Positions 26,289 to 35,300 of a stretch of DNA of 36,251 bases are shown here, in pieces. The number at the start of each line of letters is the position of its first letter. Position 1 is the first letter of the stretch. Below the pieces are notes generated by a model. The model had not been told where the DNA came from. It saw only the letters and a list, made by a program, of their open reading frames with translations, and searched no databases. Source of the stretch: Candidatus Brockarchaeota archaeon (lineage in GTDB: Archaea; Thermoproteota; EX4484-205; JAAOZP01). A program made the translations under genes and the position numbers. The stretch covers positions 1-36,251 of the forward strand of contig JAFNIQ010000013.1 in the NCBI GenBank assembly GCA_017601395.1, in the 5' to 3' direction.

Positions 26289-27581
26289 TTGAAAACCCTG
26301 AAATTGGAGTATTTGAAACATGTTTCAGACAAGCTTGGGCTTGAGGAGGATCCTGCGCTGGGCCTCCCGTTACACAGGAAGACAAGCCTCCCAGTAACCC
26401 TCTGGTATAACCATGAGAAGAACAGGCTCATCCTTCTAGATCAGAACAAGCTTCCCTTTGAAGTCGCCACACGGGAAATAGGCGACTGGAAGGAGGGGGT
26501 TCAAGCGATAAAAAACATGGTTGTGAGAGGGTCGCAGGCCATAGGTGTTGCCGGTGCTTACACCCTGCTAGTAGGCGCCTCGCAGGCTAAGCATGCCTCA
26601 GACCCGCTCGGAGAGTTAAGCAAGATGGCTCGGGAAATAGCTTACGCGAGGCCCACCGCAGCCCCGTTGGCCTGGGCCACGATGCTAGCCTACAACTATT
26701 GTAGGAAGGTTTACGACGAGACTGGAAGCCTGGAGAAAACCATTGATGCCCTGCGCAAAATCTCGGACTTCATACTTGCCCAAGACATGGCTTTAAACTA
26801 CTATATGCGCAGTTACGGCTTAAGGATAGTCGGAAACGGCGACGTGATCATGACGCACTGCAACGGCGGAAGCCTCTCTTCCACACTCATGGGGCATGCT
26901 CTAGGCATAATAGAGGAAGCATACTCGAACGGTGTTGACGTTAAGGTTGTCTCTAAGGAGACGAGGCCGAGGAGCCAGGGATATAGGCTAACCGTGTGGG
27001 AGCTGAACAGGGTAGGGGTTCCTACGACAATAATTACCGACAATATGGTTTCAATATCGTTCGAAAGGCTAGGGGTGAACAAGGCTATTCTCGGGGCTGA
27101 CAGAGTGGCTAGAGACGGCTCAGTGGCCAACAAGGTTGGCTCGGCTGACATCGCCCGGCTTTTCAAGTATTTCAAGTCACCCTTCTACTATGCTACCTCT
27201 TACTCTACGATATCGCTTGACGTTAAAAAGGGGAGGGATATAGAGATTGAAGAGAGGAGCATAGATGAGGTAACATACCCGTATAGTCTAATCGCGAAGG
27301 ACATGAAGAGCAAGGGACTGGTTTCCGAGAAAGCCCTGGAGGAGTGGCCTCCTTCGGAAAGCATTGTGACGCGTGAGCCTGATAGGAAGCAGGTTAGGAT
27401 TTTCAACCCTGCTTTCGACGTGACACCGCCAAGGTTCATAACAGCCATTGTAACAGACATAGGTATACTGCAGCCCACAAGCATTAGAAGGCTAAGCAGT
27501 AAGAAGATAATGAGCATGGTTAAGAAGAGGATTTCAGACTTCGGGCTGGAGTTTCCAGAGGGCCTGACCAGCCTGTCTTAA
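26289..27581 (+). CDS. mtnA: S-methyl-5-thioribose-1-phosphate isomerase-type (MtnA/eIF2B-alpha family)
   Basis: 430 residues. It has the MtnA opening 'LILLDQNKLPFEV', 'VVRGSQAIGVAGAYTLL', the catalytic Cys191 in 'MTHCNGGSLSS', 'KETRPRSQGYRLTVWEL', Asp271 in 'GADRVARDGSVANKVGS', and 'IEIEERSIDEV' near the end. It should convert methylthioribose-1-P, made by MTAP, to the ribulose form. The 'LDQ..LP' start favours MtnA over ribose-1,5-bisphosphate isomerase or aIF2B, though all share the fold. At 430 residues it is longer than typical MtnA (about 350), with a basic C-terminal extension. Start TTG at 26289; TTGs at 26304 or 26313 are also possible. Divergent from the DeoC-like operon. Confidence 0.86.
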   Translation: MKTLKLEYLKHVSDKLGLEEDPALGLPLHRKTSLPVTLWYNHEKNRLILLDQNKLPFEVATREIGDWKEGVQAIKNMVVRGSQAIGVAGAYTLLVGASQAKHASDPLGELSKMAREIAYARPTAAPLAWATMLAYNYCRKVYDETGSLEKTIDALRKISDFILAQDMALNYYMRSYGLRIVGNGDVIMTHCNGGSLSSTLMGHALGIIEEAYSNGVDVKVVSKETRPRSQGYRLTVWELNRVGVPTTIITDNMVSISFERLGVNKAILGADRVARDGSVANKVGSADIARLFKYFKSPFYYATSYSTISLDVKKGRDIEIEERSIDEVTYPYSLIAKDMKSKGLVSEKALEEWPPSESIVTREPDRKQVRIFNPAFDVTPPRFITAIVTDIGILQPTSIRRLSSKKIMSMVKKRISDFGLEFPEGLTSLS

Positions 27582-27699
27582 ACACTATGCTTGGCTCCTC
27601 ATGGTAATTTAGGCTTTCAAAACCTGATTACCCGCATGTCAAAAGGCATGGAAATCTTAAAAACGCGGGATAAGACCCTTTGGGCAGAGGTCTGAAGAG

Positions 27700-28002
27700 A
27701 TGGGTGAAGAAAGCGGGAAAAGGGATGCGACGGGAGTCGAGAAGCTGGTGCTGAAGGCGAAGACGATTCTTAAAGAGAAGAGGATCAGCCAGCTGGACAA
27801 ATCAAGCTACGAGGTTAAAGGCGATCACGGGATTTACATAGTTTCTAGAGACGCGTATGGCAATTATAACTGCAGCTGCCTAGGCTATTTGAAGAGGAGA
27901 ATGTGTTCACACTCGCTGGCTGTGAGGATGTATGAGCAGAATAAGGAGCAGAGAAAAATGTTGAAGAAAGGAGTTGTTAAAGGAGCTGGATACATCCCTT
28001 GA
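27700..28002 (+). CDS. SWIM zinc-finger protein
   Basis: 100 residues. Contains 'CSCLGYLKRRMCSH', the C-x-C-x8-C-x-H SWIM zinc motif (about residues 66-79), flanked by charged, mainly Lys-rich sequence. SWIM domains bind DNA or proteins, often in recombination or repair. The ATG at 27700 has an AGAGGTCTGAAGAG leader with a plausible ribosome site. Its last 26 bases overlap the 3' end of the convergent ComB-like gene. The partner is unknown. Confidence 0.8.
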   Translation: MGEESGKRDATGVEKLVLKAKTILKEKRISQLDKSSYEVKGDHGIYIVSRDAYGNYNCSCLGYLKRRMCSHSLAVRMYEQNKEQRKMLKKGVVKGAGYIP

Positions 28003-28669
28003 AAGGATCCGCTCCAGCCACTATCCTGATGCTGTCGGGATTAAGAGAATACTCGACATCCCTTTCCAAGCCTAGTTTAACAAGCTCCAAAGCATGAAGC
28101 GACCTCTTCACGATACCTATGTTAAGCTCAGCTATCTTCATCACGATCTCAGCGTTTCCATCGCACTCCTTCCAAGGAAGGTTTTTAGCGATCAACCCGG
28201 CGCAATAAGAGTCTTCAAGAGCAGGTAAGCCGATTTTACCGGCTGTGACGATCGCCACGTTTTCGAAACCTTCTTCAGCGATGTACTCCGCCAGCGTGGA
28301 AACATTGACAATCGCCCCCACCAATACTTTTTTCGAAACAGCCATCAGAAACCTTAAGAGCCTTGTTCCACTCGACGTGTAGAGCACAACCTTTTTACCG
28401 CCTATCTTATCCCGAACATATTCAAGCGGAGAGTTCCCAAGGTGAAACATAAGGGGCTTAACACTGTTCACCTCCCCGCCAATCACTGCTTGAAGCCTAT
28501 TTCCGACTGTTAGAGCTTCATCTACAGATGCGACAGGAATAACGCTTTCAGCACCATTTGCCAAGGCTGTTAGAATGGTTGTAGACGAGCGTAAAACATC
28601 TATAGCAACAACCGCATCAGAGTGAAGCAGCGAGCTGTCGATAGTTCCAAACAGCACTCTTATCCTCAT
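27977..28669 (-). CDS. comB: 2-phosphosulfolactate phosphatase-like protein (ComB family)
   Basis: About 230 residues from the ATG at 28669; a TTG at 28723 would add 18 residues but is upstream of a TATA-like TTTATC near 28705. Family motif 'AVVAIDVLRSSTTILTALANGA' (about 20-41) carries the Asp and Arg-Ser-Ser-Thr pocket; 'YTSSGTRLL' and 'GALEDSYCAGL'-like segments also fit. ComB dephosphorylates 2-phospho-3-sulfolactate in coenzyme M synthesis, but ComB homologues occur in non-methanogens and may make sulfolactate or other products. No comA, comC or mcr genes are seen in the window. It sits 81 bases after the SDR gene on the same strand. Confidence 0.85.
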   Translation of the reverse strand: MRIRVLFGTIDSSLLHSDAVVAIDVLRSSTTILTALANGAESVIPVASVDEALTVGNRLQAVIGGEVNSVKPLMFHLGNSPLEYVRDKIGGKKVVLYTSSGTRLLRFLMAVSKKVLVGAIVNVSTLAEYIAEEGFENVAIVTAGKIGLPALEDSYCAGLIAKNLPWKECDGNAEIVMKIAELNIGIVKRSLHALELVKLGLERDVEYSLNPDSIRIVAGADPFKGCIQLL

Positions 28670-28750
28670 CGTGTTTGCAGTGGGGTTCGGTCTGCTTAAG
28701 ATAAACCTTATTGCTTTAACCAAGAGCTTATAAGACCTGCATGCTTACCA

Positions 28751-29746
28751 TCAGATATAGCCGTTCTCCCTGTACCATTCCAAGGTCTCCCGTAAGCCCG
28801 TCCTAAGATCGTATTTTGGCTTAAACCCTAGCTCCCTCATTGCTTTCATGACGCTGTATGCCCTGTCACACGTCAGATCGTTCACAGTACTGGTTTTCCA
28901 AGTGAAAACAGTTCTTCCCCTTAGCCTGTTTAAAAATTCCACCGGAGCCACAAACACCTTTGCAAGAATAGGGGGAACATGAATCCTAGGAGGAGCCCTG
29001 TTGCAAAGCTCAGACAATATTTCATAGACCTCCAGGTAGGTGTATGCCTTGTCCTCGCTTATGAAATAAATCTGGTTTCTAGATATGTCAGGCTTATCTA
29101 AAACCAAGAGGAAACCCTGAACCACATCCTTCACATACGCGAATTGTATAAGGTTCCTCCCGTCTCCGACTATAATCCTCGTTGGGAGAGCGTTTCTAGC
29201 GAAAGCAGTGATAAACCAGTAGGATATGTCGTCAACATTCCTTGGACCATATATTCCGGATGGTCTGAGGATCGTGTATTCGACACCTTTCTCACCGTAA
29301 CTCCTAACTATTTTTTCAGCCTCGAGTTTAGACCTTCCGTACTCGTAGGAAGGGTTCGGCGGGGAATCTTCCTCCGCCGGCGGGCTCTTAACAGGACCTA
29401 TGGCCTCAGTAGAGCTGCAGTATACGAATCTTTTCACACCGTTTCTTAAAGCCGCTTCTAGAAGAAGCCTAGTTCCCTCCACGTTAATCCTCCTGTACAT
29501 CTCTTTCTTCCCGAAGAAAGTGTAGTATGCTGCAAGATGTATGACGATATCAATGTTCTCAGTAGCCCGGCTTAGGCTTTCAGGATCAGTCAGATCCCCA
29601 ACCCTCAGCTCCACACTTAGGCTTCTAAGGAGACTCGTGTCACTGCTTTTCCGAACCATGCCGATTACACTAAACCCCTTTGAAACCATTTCCTCAACCA
29701 GATGGCCGCCTAGAAAGCCAGACGCGCCGGTTACGAGTATCTTCAT
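28751..29746 (-). CDS. NAD(P)-dependent extended SDR (epimerase/reductase)
   Basis: 331 residues. Rossmann motif 'TGASGFLGGHL' (residues 6-16), 'SSTEAIG' (111-117), catalytic Tyr136 and Lys140 in 'YEYGRSKLEAEK', 'LRPSGIYGPRN', and a C-terminus ending 'LRETLEWYRENGYI'. It resembles NAD-dependent 3-beta-hydroxysteroid/dihydroflavonol-type reductases and sugar epimerases; the neighbours favour a reductase of an aldehyde or ketone. The ATG at 29746 overlaps the end of the LuxC gene (stop 29743), so it is the third gene of the operon. Confidence 0.87.
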   Translation of the reverse strand: MKILVTGASGFLGGHLVEEMVSKGFSVIGMVRKSSDTSLLRSLSVELRVGDLTDPESLSRATENIDIVIHLAAYYTFFGKKEMYRRINVEGTRLLLEAALRNGVKRFVYCSSTEAIGPVKSPPAEEDSPPNPSYEYGRSKLEAEKIVRSYGEKGVEYTILRPSGIYGPRNVDDISYWFITAFARNALPTRIIVGDGRNLIQFAYVKDVVQGFLLVLDKPDISRNQIYFISEDKAYTYLEVYEILSELCNRAPPRIHVPPILAKVFVAPVEFLNRLRGRTVFTWKTSTVNDLTCDRAYSVMKAMRELGFKPKYDLRTGLRETLEWYRENGYI

Positions 29747-31203
29747 GGCTTGAACAGCTGTAAATCCCTATGGTAAACTATTTTTGTAAACGCGGAGAGC
29801 ATGGGGACGCCGTCATAAGGCTCAATGGGACTCCTCATGAACATGTCGCTCAACGGCACAACCCTGAATACTCCAAGGGAAACTAGTTTTTCAAGAACCT
29901 TTTCATCCATGCTCATAGAGTACCCAACTGTTTGAACACCGTCAACGTCTTTGAAGGCAGGTGATCCAGGAATCTTCCTAACGTGCTCCAATGCTTCCTC
30001 AATGGAGCCTACAACCACCAGTTCCAAGAATCTTCTGCGAGCATAGATGTTGAAGGCTGGAAGAGAATTGACCACCTCGTCCAGAACCATTTTCTCCTTC
30101 GACACTACCAGAGTCCAAAAATTCCTAGGGTTTTTTGAAGACAGTACATGCGAGCCTTTCAACTGGAAGATCTTTCTAGCGGACTGTGTTAGAAAAATAC
30201 TGGCATCGTCTAAGTCAGAATCGAAGTCTGAACCAATTTCGTTCAGAAACTTTTCGACCATACTGGCGAAGGAAAGAGCGTTCTGCCAGGAGCCAATGAA
30301 AAACCCGGAGGTTGGGGAACTGCATAGCTGCTGATCGTATAGGATAATGTTTCTCGCTAAGCTTTCAGCCGTTTTCTCCTCAGCAGACTTTTCATCTATA
30401 AGGGCACATCCCGTTAAAGGCCCGTTCACAACAAGCTTAGGTCGATGAGGATTTTCCGAAACTATTCTCGCAACACTAGTTCTAGCGGGCTCACCACCCC
30501 AAAAGTTCACCACGCCGAGTTCAGCCTCGCTAAGAAGGTATTTTAGGGAAGCACTATCATGCGTAAAATAGCTTATGACGAGCGCGTCCCTAAGGGTTCC
30601 CGCCTCCTCGGAGATTGAAGCGATTTCCGATAAAGCCCCATAGGTTTCAACAACCCCCAAGTAGTTTGAAAGCGAGGGTTTTACTATAGTTAGGTTTCCG
30701 GTTGCGAGGGATATTGTTGAAGGAATTATTGCTGGGAGAAGCGAGTTCCCCGAGCTTATAATGAATACCGGCCCGGCGGGAGCAATTCTAAAGCTCTCAC
30801 CATTCTTTATCTCGACGAACCTTTCAAACGCCAGAATACTCCCGGCTGGGGAGCACGCAAGGTTTTCACAAAGGCTTTCCTTGCTTAAAACCATGGGGAT
30901 TAGGGAGAACTCCATTTCTATAAGCTTCTCACCGTACCCTGTTGTCCTAGCGATAGTTTTTTTCAACTCTTCAAGCCTGCCATCGTTAAGCTTCTCCCTC
31001 CAAATTTTACCAATCTCACCAATTACTCCAAGCCTTTCCTGAATCCCTATGCTCGAAAGCCTTTCCTGAATCACTGGAGACATGTTAATGATCTCCCTCA
31101 TGCTTCCACTGCTGATCTCCAGGATTCTATAGCGATTCTGCGTTTTCTCCACAACAGTATGACTGTGGCTGCAAAAAGGCTTAAGCTCAAGCATGATGTT
31201 CAA
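29743..31203 (-). CDS. LuxC-type acyl-CoA/acyl-protein reductase
   Basis: 486 residues, of usual LuxC length, aldehyde-dehydrogenase-related. It reduces an activated acyl group (from LuxE or CoA) to an aldehyde with NADPH. The catalytic Cys294 is in 'LYDQQLCSSPT'; cofactor-site segments are 'APAGPVFIISSGNSLLPA' and 'NFWGGEP'. The start is TTG at 31203, directly after the LuxE stop; an ATG at 31194 nine bases on is an alternative. Coupled to the LuxE-like gene before it and the SDR after it. No LuxA/B or LuxD is present, so it is not bioluminescence; the substrate is unknown. Confidence 0.86.
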   Translation of the reverse strand: MNIMLELKPFCSHSHTVVEKTQNRYRILEISSGSMREIINMSPVIQERLSSIGIQERLGVIGEIGKIWREKLNDGRLEELKKTIARTTGYGEKLIEMEFSLIPMVLSKESLCENLACSPAGSILAFERFVEIKNGESFRIAPAGPVFIISSGNSLLPAIIPSTISLATGNLTIVKPSLSNYLGVVETYGALSEIASISEEAGTLRDALVISYFTHDSASLKYLLSEAELGVVNFWGGEPARTSVARIVSENPHRPKLVVNGPLTGCALIDEKSAEEKTAESLARNIILYDQQLCSSPTSGFFIGSWQNALSFASMVEKFLNEIGSDFDSDLDDASIFLTQSARKIFQLKGSHVLSSKNPRNFWTLVVSKEKMVLDEVVNSLPAFNIYARRRFLELVVVGSIEEALEHVRKIPGSPAFKDVDGVQTVGYSMSMDEKVLEKLVSLGVFRVVPLSDMFMRSPIEPYDGVPMLSAFTKIVYHRDLQLFKP

Positions 31204-32460
31204 CTAGCCTCTACCCATTAGTTCCTCAAGGGTTCCTCCGCACGCCCTCTGAAGACTCCAGCCCTCGTCTACGCTCAGCCTCCTAACGTAAACATACTCC
31301 CTCCCGTAATACCTGTTGGAAGGATGGCTGCGCATAATATCTCCAGGATAAAATATTTCAAGCCAAGATGTCGTGAAAGGATTAAATATTCCGACAACAC
31401 CCTCAGCATTCTCCTCTCTGGCTAACTCGAAGGTTTTAGGGTTCAGGATGAAAACTTCTGAAAGCGGGTGCGGTATCTTATCCATTTCTCCAAACTTGTC
31501 CAGCATAGCGGTTAATGTTTCAGTCATCCCGTAAACATCCATGAAGGGGACGGCCTGAGCACTTCCATCATGCCCGCGTGAAACAAAATATTTCCTTGAG
31601 AACTCTACAATCTTATCGTAGGGCGGCAGGTCAAAACCCTTGGTTCCACCTCCTGTTACAACGACACCCCCCTTTCCAAGGTTTATCGGGAGGATTTTAA
31701 TCAGCCTATATAGTAGCCGTTGAGCAATGTTCATATCCTCAAACTTTTTAGACAGCAAATAGACGCCGGCGGGTGCGGTGAAAAGGAGCTTCGGCTCTTC
31801 CCTGCTTCTCAGGAAACGGAGGACATTCTCCTGGTTTGGGACAAGTTTCTGCCAAGGCTTACCATCCGTAGTTCCTTCAACCAGGTTCATACCGTAGAGA
31901 AGAGGAATTTTCTTCGATTCTAAAGTAAGATGCACGAAAGCAACGAAGTTAAGCCTGTATCTGAGCTCCGGGGCAGCCATGAAAAGCGCGATCCCCTTCT
32001 CGCTTTCAACCTCCTTCCCGTAAACGTATTCGAAAAGAAAAGTATTGCCCCTTATCATGATCGCCAAGTCGAGAGGGCTCCTATAGACCTTTACAGGATT
32101 AGGATTGGTCGTGCCGCTTGACATGAAATACTCTCCATTCTCCTCCACGTCTTTGATCAGAAACTGCTTATGGCCTTCCCCCCTTAGAATATCAGATGGA
32201 ACTGCAAGCTTAGCTAAATCTTCAAGCTCAGCATCCTTAGGGCTTACTTCAAGCCTCTCGAAAAGCTCACGGTAATAATCACTATGTCTTGAAAAATAGT
32301 TTAACGCGTCTCTAAAAAGGCTCTTCCTCAATTCACTGAGATAATCCGGAGACTTTGAGAAAAGACTTTCATCATTCATCAAACTCCATATTTTTTCTAC
32401 GTAGGGATCTTTTAAAAGTCGGCTTTTAGAAGCGGCTTCAAATATTTCTGAGGAATTCAT
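31204..32460 (-). CDS. LuxE-type acyl-protein synthetase (ANL superfamily)
   Basis: 418 residues. An adenylate-forming enzyme: P-loop 'SSGTTNPNP' (114-122), 'GGTKGFDLPP', and 'YGMTET' (310-315) are the LuxE/PaaK-like motifs. It should activate a carboxylic acid as acyl-AMP and pass it on, here to the adjacent LuxC-like reductase. LuxC and LuxE immediately adjacent, with the stop-TTG junction, imply a two-subunit reductase. The TATA-like box at 32481-32497 is about 30 bases before the ATG at 32460. In archaea fatty acids are not membrane components, so the acid is more likely an aromatic, branched or intermediary metabolite. Confidence 0.86.
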   Translation of the reverse strand: MNSSEIFEAASKSRLLKDPYVEKIWSLMNDESLFSKSPDYLSELRKSLFRDALNYFSRHSDYYRELFERLEVSPKDAELEDLAKLAVPSDILRGEGHKQFLIKDVEENGEYFMSSGTTNPNPVKVYRSPLDLAIMIRGNTFLFEYVYGKEVESEKGIALFMAAPELRYRLNFVAFVHLTLESKKIPLLYGMNLVEGTTDGKPWQKLVPNQENVLRFLRSREEPKLLFTAPAGVYLLSKKFEDMNIAQRLLYRLIKILPINLGKGGVVVTGGGTKGFDLPPYDKIVEFSRKYFVSRGHDGSAQAVPFMDVYGMTETLTAMLDKFGEMDKIPHPLSEVFILNPKTFELAREENAEGVVGIFNPFTTSWLEIFYPGDIMRSHPSNRYYGREYVYVRRLSVDEGWSLQRACGGTLEELMGRG

Positions 32461-32480
32461 AGTGGTAGGATTATGACAAC

Positions 32481-32497
32481 AATAAGATATATAAACC
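32481..32497 (-). promoter_or_regulatory. TATA-like box of the luxE-luxC-SDR operon
   Basis: GGTTTATATATCTTATT on the minus strand, centred about 28 bases from the ATG at 32460, so the transcript would have almost no leader. Confidence 0.6.
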
Positions 32498-32666
32498 TGA
32501 TGCTTAGGCCGATGCGAGGTTCACCGAGTGTCGAAGAATATTTGGAAGACACAATCCTGTGTAAAGCATTGGCCCTGCTTAGAAAGAGTTTTTTAATTCT
32601 GTAAAACAGTTTTAGTTTCCACCGTAAACCTTAAATCCACACTGCCTCAACAATCCGGGGGAGCCT

Positions 32667-32987
32667 TTGTTGAAAATAGTTGAGACGGGGCAGCCCGATA
32701 GGTATACCAAGGTCTTTAGCATAATCTATGGCGACGGGGAGATTGCCAGTGGTAAGGTTTACCTGGCTGACGAGCAGGAGGCGAAAATATTCAGGCAGAA
32801 GCTCAAGAAGAGGATGAAGGAAGGCGACCCTTATTCAGTAAAGATAATCTTTAAGAGCGAGGAGTATGCGCGAAGACACATGGAGGAAACTAGACGCATC
32901 GTTTCAGAAAAATACAGCCAAGTTGACAGTAAACACATATTCTTACTAGTTGAAAGAAACGGGAGGCTGGAGAAAGTATCGGAGTGA
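32667..32987 (+). CDS. Small conserved-looking protein of unknown function
   Basis: 106 residues. TTG start behind GGGGGAG (about 32657-32663). Charged, mixed alpha/beta composition ('SIIYGDGEIASGKVYLAD' then a Lys-rich helix 'EAKIFRQKLKKRMKEG'), with no membrane segment or cysteines. I do not recognise the family. It ends 7 bases before the ATG of the membrane protein at 32995, so the two are probably one unit with the signal peptidase beyond. Confidence 0.6.
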   Translation: MLKIVETGQPDRYTKVFSIIYGDGEIASGKVYLADEQEAKIFRQKLKKRMKEGDPYSVKIIFKSEEYARRHMEETRRIVSEKYSQVDSKHIFLLVERNGRLEKVSE

Positions 32988-32994
32988 GGAAGAA

Positions 32995-33624
32995 ATGGAT
33001 GTTGGGAAGAAATGTTTAATCATGGCTATCGTAGGCGTGGTACTCGCATCCGTTTCATCACCCTTCGTAGTCAACATGCTTTTCAACGGGAAACCCATCA
33101 CCATGCTTACCCCCAAGGAGGTTTTAATACCGTTCCAACCCCAGGAATATGGGCCATTTTCCAAGGTTATAACCGGCATGGAGAAGATAACGGAGGTTTC
33201 TTTAAACCCGGCAAGAGGGGAACAGTATAAAGTGAGCCTTAACGTTGAAACTAACGGTACGATTAACATACTAGTATTCGCGAAGAACAGTGCCAGTATT
33301 ATTCAAGAAAGTTTCAACGCTGGAAACCATACTAGGGATCTAATGATAAGTGCTAACGGCACATACGTGTTGAACGCGACCACCCCTGATAATAGTGCTG
33401 TTAAAGCAACGTTCAAAATAACGGAGTCGTGGTTCCTCAGGGTCACTGAATGGGAGGAACAGGTTGACATTCTGAGAACAGTGGGGCCCTCCGTAGGCTT
33501 CGCAGCTGGACTCGCGATCCTTGTATACTCCTTGATCAGGCTTAGAAGAGAGGCTGAAGGGGCTCGGCCTGAAGCAGCCGGGGGGACTTTTGAAACAGGA
33601 TACGTGGAGGTAGAGGAAGACTAG
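32995..33624 (+). CDS. Two-TM membrane protein with an extracytoplasmic beta domain
   Basis: 209 residues from the ATG at 32995, which has a GGAGTGAGG ribosome site 5-6 bases upstream; a start at 32950 would overlap the preceding gene and lack that site. N-terminal transmembrane helix (about 7-27), a roughly 120-residue beta-rich, Asn-rich domain with glycosylation-type 'NGT' sites (about 35-155, 'QYKVSLNVETNGTINILVF'), a second transmembrane helix (about 163-182), and an acidic cytoplasmic tail ('ETGYVEVEED'). Family not recognised. It lies 12 bases before the signal peptidase gene, so it may act with it in secretion. Confidence 0.7.
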   Translation: MDVGKKCLIMAIVGVVLASVSSPFVVNMLFNGKPITMLTPKEVLIPFQPQEYGPFSKVITGMEKITEVSLNPARGEQYKVSLNVETNGTINILVFAKNSASIIQESFNAGNHTRDLMISANGTYVLNATTPDNSAVKATFKITESWFLRVTEWEEQVDILRTVGPSVGFAAGLAILVYSLIRLRREAEGARPEAAGGTFETGYVEVEED

Positions 33625-33636
33625 ACGGGCTAGAAA

Positions 33637-34191
33637 ATGGATAAGAGGTTTAAAGAAACTTTAAACGTATTCCTTACTACAATCATACTTCCAGTGGCAA
33701 TAATAGCGGTGGCAATATCTCTTCTAAACAGTCTGATGGGCACCAGCAGCCCGCTGGCAGTCGTGGAGATAGACATGAGCCCCTGGTATGTCAGCAGCAT
33801 GTATCCAACCCTGTTCCCAGGGGACCTGCTGCTCTTAAGCGGGAAGGAGAATCTACAGGTGGGCGATGTAGTCGTCTATAGAAACCCATACTCAGGGAAG
33901 AATATCGTACACCGCATAATAGGGGTTAAAGTGGACCAGTATGGCGGCCAGCGGTATGTTACGAAAGGGGATTACAACGCTTATCCAGACAGTTATAATC
34001 CAAGCGCCGAGGACATTGTTGGGAAATGGGTCGGGGTAAAAATACACCTGGTCGGCTTCATCCTGCTGCTGGCCAATACGAGTTTCGGCAGAATAGTGCT
34101 GATTACCCTTCTAGTAATACTGCTGTTCACGGAGTTTATCAGAATAATCAGGGAGAACAAGGATTCCGGAGTTGAAACGGGGTCTGCTTGA
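33637..34191 (+). CDS. Signal peptidase I (archaeal/ER type, S26B)
   Basis: 184 residues. An N-terminal transmembrane helix (about 12-32), then Ser54 in 'VSSMYPTLFPGD', His92 in 'NIVHRII' (the archaeal/ER form has His where bacterial enzymes have Lys) and the 'VTKGDYNAYPD' motif with the conserved Asp. A second helix (about 135-165) leads to a short charged tail. It cleaves signal peptides from secreted proteins such as the NosD- and GH18-type proteins nearby. ATG 33637 follows the membrane protein by 12 bases. Confidence 0.92.
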   Translation: MDKRFKETLNVFLTTIILPVAIIAVAISLLNSLMGTSSPLAVVEIDMSPWYVSSMYPTLFPGDLLLLSGKENLQVGDVVVYRNPYSGKNIVHRIIGVKVDQYGGQRYVTKGDYNAYPDSYNPSAEDIVGKWVGVKIHLVGFILLLANTSFGRIVLITLLVILLFTEFIRIIRENKDSGVETGSA

Positions 34192-34196
34192 GAGGG

Positions 34197-35267
34197 CTAA
34201 GGCTTCCTGCTTATAACCTCCCAGACTCTTGGATCCTCCTGTCCAACCCTCCAAGCAGCTATCTTGTCTATCCCGGATGAAAGCACTGTGGAAGCCTTAA
34301 GCTCAACCGACTTCGCACCTTGGAACCAAACCTCGTACGATCCGTAGGAATAGTGGTATTCACCATCCTTCTCGCTGAAAAAAACCTGCGTATCAACGTT
34401 TTTAGCGGTTTCCAATGCTTGTTTGAAAGTCAGGGCAACACCATTCCTACCAAGCCACCTGTAACCGTAGAATGGAATCCCGATTATTATCTTCTCCCTC
34501 GGTATTGTTGAAAGCGCGTATTCAACCACCTGCCTAAGCCAGCCTAACGGTCCTATTGGGCCTGCTTCGCTTCCAGACCAGTGGTAGTCGTAACACATTA
34601 TGCAAACATAGTCGCAAATCTCACCTAGGGCCCTATATTCCCATGCCCCGCCCCAACCCGAGGTATCGTCCCAGGTTTTACCTGAAACATCTATCGTGAC
34701 AATCTTCCCATGGGAATGCAGGATTGAAGCCAGCTCCCTCATGTAGGAGTTCAACGCTCCCCTATCCTCCGGAGGAATATTCTCGAGATCTATGTTAACC
34801 CCTGAGAAATTGTTCTCAACGATGAAGCGGACTATGCTTTCCATTGTGCGTCTTCTAACATCCTGATCCGTCAGGATCCTGTGAGCCAAACTCCTGTCGA
34901 AGCCGGAGTTTGCCACGAGCGGAACAATGCTAACATTACTCCTTCTAGCGGCCTCGACAACCCTGCTGTCTATTTTTGGAGTGAAAAATCCGTTTGCATC
35001 TATCACCGAGCCCGTTGGAGAGACCCAGGTGAACTTGCCGGCGTTAGTCAAAAAGCTGTTAACGCTTTCATCGTCGGGAGTAACCCACCCGAAGAACTTA
35101 ACCTCCAATCTCTCCAGGGGAACTGTTTTGAAATACTCCTCGATACTGCTTGAGTTCCCCTGCGAAAACCTTCTCCCAGGCTGCTGCATCATAAGCAGGC
35201 TTATGCAGGAAACCGTTGTAATAAGTATTGCTAGCGGGAGGAGAATCCTTAAATTCAGCTTGGCCAT
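34197..35267 (-). CDS. Secreted GH18-type glycoside hydrolase-like protein
   Basis: About 356 residues from the ATG at 35267, which matches a TATA-like box at 35290-35300 (leaderless); TTG 35285 and ATG 35276 lie upstream of that. N-terminal hydrophobic signal or anchor (about residues 5-27). The GH18 TIM barrel shows 'GVNIDLENIPPEDRG', with the acid Glu162 and Asp160 in the D-x-E core, 'DYVCIMCYDYHWSGSE' and 'KIIIGIPFYGYRWLG', the pattern of YaaH/chitinase-like hydrolases. It should act on an amino-sugar polymer outside the cell. Convergent with the signal peptidase gene, with 5 bases between the stops. Confidence 0.85.
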   Translation of the reverse strand: MAKLNLRILLPLAILITTVSCISLLMMQQPGRRFSQGNSSSIEEYFKTVPLERLEVKFFGWVTPDDESVNSFLTNAGKFTWVSPTGSVIDANGFFTPKIDSRVVEAARRSNVSIVPLVANSGFDRSLAHRILTDQDVRRRTMESIVRFIVENNFSGVNIDLENIPPEDRGALNSYMRELASILHSHGKIVTIDVSGKTWDDTSGWGGAWEYRALGEICDYVCIMCYDYHWSGSEAGPIGPLGWLRQVVEYALSTIPREKIIIGIPFYGYRWLGRNGVALTFKQALETAKNVDTQVFFSEKDGEYHYSYGSYEVWFQGAKSVELKASTVLSSGIDKIAAWRVGQEDPRVWEVISRKP

Positions 35268-35289
35268 TCTAGGCATCTTGCCCAAACTA

Positions 35290-35300
35290 TCTATAAAACG
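35290..35300 (-). promoter_or_regulatory. TATA-like box of the GH18-like gene
   Basis: CGTTTTATAGA on the minus strand, about 27 bases before the ATG at 35267. Confidence 0.55.
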
